From Vicinamibacterales bacterium (GTDB taxonomy: Bacteria > Acidobacteriota > Vicinamibacteria > Vicinamibacterales > SCN-69-37): a stretch of 64,000 bases of DNA. Below are positions 61,236 through 64,000 of this stretch, one piece after another. The position numbers and the translations under genes were made by a program. Position 1 is the first letter of the stretch. Each line of letters starts with the position of its first letter. The DNA lies in NCBI GenBank assembly GCA_030827135.1, contig JAURFE010000001.1, positions 1,062,368-1,126,367 on the forward strand. The letters are read 5' to 3'. A model generated the notes under the pieces. It saw only the letters and a list, made by a program, of their open reading frames with translations, was not told the origin of the DNA and did not search any database.

Positions 61236-64000
61236 CAGAACACCTCTCCAATGCTCAGGTGGAACTCCCACCCGCGTTCGCGCTTGCCGCTGAAAAACCG
61301 CCGATCGAACTTGAATCCGACGTCCAGCCGGAGCGGACCGAGCGGCGAGCGGTACCGGATGCCGACACCCGCAGCACCGCGCAGGTCGCCCAGCGATATG
61401 TCGCCGGCCCGCGCGAACACGTTGCCGCCGTCGACAAACCCGACCACGGCGATACTGGGCCACAACTGCGTGCGCACTTCCCCGTTGAGCACGACCACGC
61501 CGTTGCCACCACTCGACAGCCCTTTCTCACCACTGATCACGCCGGGCACCCCGAGGCGATCCTGCTGAAACCCGCGCACGGTGGTACTGCCCCCGGCAAA
61601 GAAGCGGCGGCCGGCCGGCAGGTCGGCCACGATCTCCGTCGCGCCGCCAATGCCGGGGATGACCACCTCACGCGAGAAGCCGCGCGCGAGGCCGACCTGC
61701 ATGCGGCCCCCGATCACCACGCGGTTGATCCGGGTCAGGCGGCGGAAGCCCAGAGCCTGCGCAAACACCTTGACGAAGCCGACTTCCGACCCCAGCGACC
61801 GCGCCGCCACTTCCCCGTCGATGCTCATCAGCCCGCCGGCGGTCGGGTCGAGCAAGTCGTCGCGGCGATCCCAGACCAGCCCTCCGGAGACCGTCGACAG
61901 GCGAATCTGCGGGAACAGGCGGTCGATCAGCGGCTGGTCCTCCTCGGGAATTCGCGTGTCATACAACTCGGTGGAGTCGAGGGCATACCGGCCGAACACG
62001 CTGGTGTGCGCCGAGGGCCGGTGCAGCGCCTCGGCATTCGCCGACCGGCGCACGAACGTGAACGACGTGCGGATGGCGCGTTCGGCCGTGGCGCTCAGGA
62101 CCGAGTCAATCCTCGAACCGAACGCCCGCGGTGAACGATAGCTGCCGGTCACGCGATATTCGCTGAACTCGATGCCACGGCCGTCCCTGGCGGGGTCGCC
62201 GGGATCCGTGCGCGACCCAAGGCTGACGCGCGTAAACACTGTGGCCGATCGATTCCCGCCAAACAGATTGCGGCGGCCCAATTCGAGGAATCCGCGCGGC
62301 GCGAACCGGATGGCGTCTTCTTCACCGCCGCCCACCGCCGTGCGCAGCCGCCGGCCGAACTCCAGACCGCCGCCGTAGCCGATCGTGGTGGCCGGCGCTT
62401 CCTCCACCTGGACGATGACATCCACGTGGCCGTCAGCCCGGCCCTCGTTCGCCGCCGTGATGCTGATGCGCCGGAAGATCGCCAGATCCGCCAGACGGCG
62501 CTGACTCTCAAGACGCGCCGCCTGGCCGAACGGCGCCGCCGGCCGCAGCACCACCTCCGCGAGAATGGTCTCCGTGCTGACGCGCCGGTTCCCGACCACG
62601 ATCAGATGGTCGACGATCGTCTGAGCGCCCTCGTGGATCTCGTAGACGATGGTGAACGGCGCTTCACCGGCCTGTCGCGCGTCGACCACGACCGACTGGA
62701 ACCCGCGATCCAGATACAACTGCTGAATGGCCTGACGATCATCGCGCACCTGCGCGGCCTGCAGCGGCTGCCCGGCCACCGACCGGATGACACGCCGCAC
62801 CTCGGCCTCCGGGATCTGCCCCGCGCCGACGATCGACACCCGCGACACCAGCCGCAGCGGTCCTTCGACAATCTCCACCCGCAGCGCCACCCGCCCCTCG
62901 CCACCAGGCAGGGCGTCGGCCGTGTATTCCGCCGTCGCATCGAACCCCGCAAATGCATACGCGCCCAGCAGCGCGCCGAGGCGCGCCTCCACGTCGGTTT
63001 CCACGAACCACGCGCCCTCGCGCAACTGGAGGATCGTCCTGATGTCGGACTCGCTGAAGTGGCGGTGGCCGGTCACTACGAGCGACGCCAGTTGATACCG
63101 CAGACCGCGCCGAATCGTGAAGGTCACCACCATGCGCGCGCCGCCGGGGTCCTCCACCCGCTCATGCACCACGTCGGCGCGCCAGTAGCCGTCCCGCTGC
63201 AGCGCCTGCCGGATGCGGAATGCCGAGTCCTCCAGCAGGTCGTCGTCGGCCGAGTTCTCGCGACGAATCGGAATCCACTCGTCCTGGCCGCCAGCGGGCA
63301 GGGGATCGCCGACGACCACGATCTCGACGATGGGGCCCGTGTCAATCGTGACGGTGACATCCACGAAGTCGTTTTCGGCCGGCGTCGCAAAGTGGCTGGC
63401 GGACGCCTCGTAGTACCGCATACCGCGCAGCCGTTCGGCGACGCCGCGCAGGGCGACCTCGGTGGCGAGACGCCGGTAGGCCGCCCCTCGAATCAGCCCG
63501 AGGCTGGTCGTGACGTCGGCCGCCGGCAACGGGTGGGTGCCCGTCACGAGGACCCGCCCGATGCGCAGCCGCGGCCCGGCCTCCACCGTAAGCACCAGCG
63601 TCGAGCGATGCACCTCGTGCGTCTGTTCCAGGGACGGCACCACCGACGGGCGCGAGTACCCCTCGTCAACAAGCATCCGCGTCACTGTCTCGCGGGCCGC
63701 ATCGAGGCGCGCGGCCGACGGGCGGCCGCCAAACTGTTCGAGCACCCCGCGCTCAAGCGTGCGGCGATCCAGGCCGAGGCTGCCGCGGAATTCGATGCGG
63801 TCGATGGGGTGCAGGGGCGTCAACGCAAACACCAACCGGACACCGTCAGGTCCCGGCTGCGCCGTCACGGCCACATCCTCGAACTGCCCCAGGTTGAACA
63901 GATGCGCCACACTTTCCCGCACCAGTTCAAACTGCAGCAGATCGCCGACACGCACTTCAAGCAACCCGCGCAGGGTCTCGGTCGTGTCGGCCCGCCCCTC
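61235..64000 (-). CDS. Omp85-family outer-membrane assembly protein (BamA/TamA-like), 5' end beyond window
   Basis: The frame is open to the last base of the window; the codon at 63964 (TTG) is only the first possible start inside it, so at least 921 codons are present and the N-terminus is missing. Several POTRA-type repeats are visible (LVLTVEAGPRLRIGRVLVTG, MVVTFTIRRGLRYQLASLVV, TIVYEIHEGAQTIVDHLIVV). The C-terminal beta-barrel has the GxRF-type strand GVGIRYRSPLGPLRLDVGF. It ends in an aromatic FGEVF-like strand, the usual barrel signal. Members insert or secrete outer-membrane proteins. The SurA-like gene follows with ATGA overlap. Confidence 0.9.
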   Translation of the reverse strand, partial: EGRADTTETLRGLLEVRVGDLLQFELVRESVAHLFNLGQFEDVAVTAQPGPDGVRLVFALTPLHPIDRIEFRGSLGLDRRTLERGVLEQFGGRPSAARLDAARETVTRMLVDEGYSRPSVVPSLEQTHEVHRSTLVLTVEAGPRLRIGRVLVTGTHPLPAADVTTSLGLIRGAAYRRLATEVALRGVAERLRGMRYYEASASHFATPAENDFVDVTVTIDTGPIVEIVVVGDPLPAGGQDEWIPIRRENSADDDLLEDSAFRIRQALQRDGYWRADVVHERVEDPGGARMVVTFTIRRGLRYQLASLVVTGHRHFSESDIRTILQLREGAWFVETDVEARLGALLGAYAFAGFDATAEYTADALPGGEGRVALRVEIVEGPLRLVSRVSIVGAGQIPEAEVRRVIRSVAGQPLQAAQVRDDRQAIQQLYLDRGFQSVVVDARQAGEAPFTIVYEIHEGAQTIVDHLIVVGNRRVSTETILAEVVLRPAAPFGQAARLESQRRLADLAIFRRISITAANEGRADGHVDVIVQVEEAPATTIGYGGGLEFGRRLRTAVGGGEEDAIRFAPRGFLELGRRNLFGGNRSATVFTRVSLGSRTDPGDPARDGRGIEFSEYRVTGSYRSPRAFGSRIDSVLSATAERAIRTSFTFVRRSANAEALHRPSAHTSVFGRYALDSTELYDTRIPEEDQPLIDRLFPQIRLSTVSGGLVWDRRDDLLDPTAGGLMSIDGEVAARSLGSEVGFVKVFAQALGFRRLTRINRVVIGGRMQVGLARGFSREVVIPGIGGATEIVADLPAGRRFFAGGSTTVRGFQQDRLGVPGVISGEKGLSSGGNGVVVLNGEVRTQLWPSIAVVGFVDGGNVFARAGDISLGDLRGAAGVGIRYRSPLGPLRLDVGFKFDRRFFSGKRERGWEFHLSIGEVF

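Overview
The window is GC-rich bacterial chromosome, gene-dense on both strands. It has no phage, conjugation or CRISPR genes. The gene set suggests an aerobic Acidobacteriota, probably class Vicinamibacteria. The grounds are a tRNA-Leu/tig-clpP-clpX-lon-rho block, many exported metallo- and serine peptidases with Ala/Gly/Pro/Arg-rich inserts, a TolB/tricorn-like S41 protease, a DUF5916 outer-membrane protein, DUF305 plus LVIVD, and a B12-dependent ribonucleotide reductase. That placement is inference from gene content.

Layout: 1-3262 holds the 3' end of an acyl carrier/acyltransferase gene, a glutamate dehydrogenase and a barrel-like secreted protein. 3263-4860 holds a small ORF, a TMEM175 channel remnant, a WYL regulator and a repeat cluster. 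4863-10762 holds the tricorn-like protease divergent from a DUF5916 gene with an in-frame amber codon. 10921-17943 is the housekeeping block tRNA-Leu, tig, clpP, clpX, lon, rho. 17955-18675 is a RAYT transposase bracketed by two perfect REP palindromes. 18696-24786 holds an aas-type fusion, an M28 peptidase and an aldo/keto reductase. 24863-32842 holds rpmE, convergent with mrfA-mrfB, and upstream of those an operon (alpha/beta hydrolase, DUF547, SDR, AGCS symporter). 32861-44051 mixes exported proteins: FKBP lipoprotein, PilT-like ATPase, EEP phosphatase/nuclease, penicillin acylase, gamma-glutamyltransferase-like, DUF305 and LVIVD. 44115-54837 holds a parvulin lipoprotein divergent from an S9/amidohydrolase/GMC dehydrogenase operon, and a M28-M14 double peptidase. 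54986-64000 holds a glycosyltransferase, a broken methyltransferase, nrdJ, a CPBP protease and an Omp85 gene coupled to a SurA-like N-domain protein; the Omp85 gene runs off the right edge.

The most interesting signal is a family of perfect palindromes sharing the core GACGTCGGGTGTC. Two bracket the RAYT gene; one of these supplies the RAYT C-terminus and can also act as the rho terminator. A third copy sits in frame inside the mrfA helicase gene as about 22 extra codons. Further observations are nine genes whose start codon lies 6-8 nt after a -10-like hexamer (candidate leaderless mRNAs), short-word repeat tracts directly after stop codons, one such tract inside the spacer of the penicillin acylase, and several broken genes.
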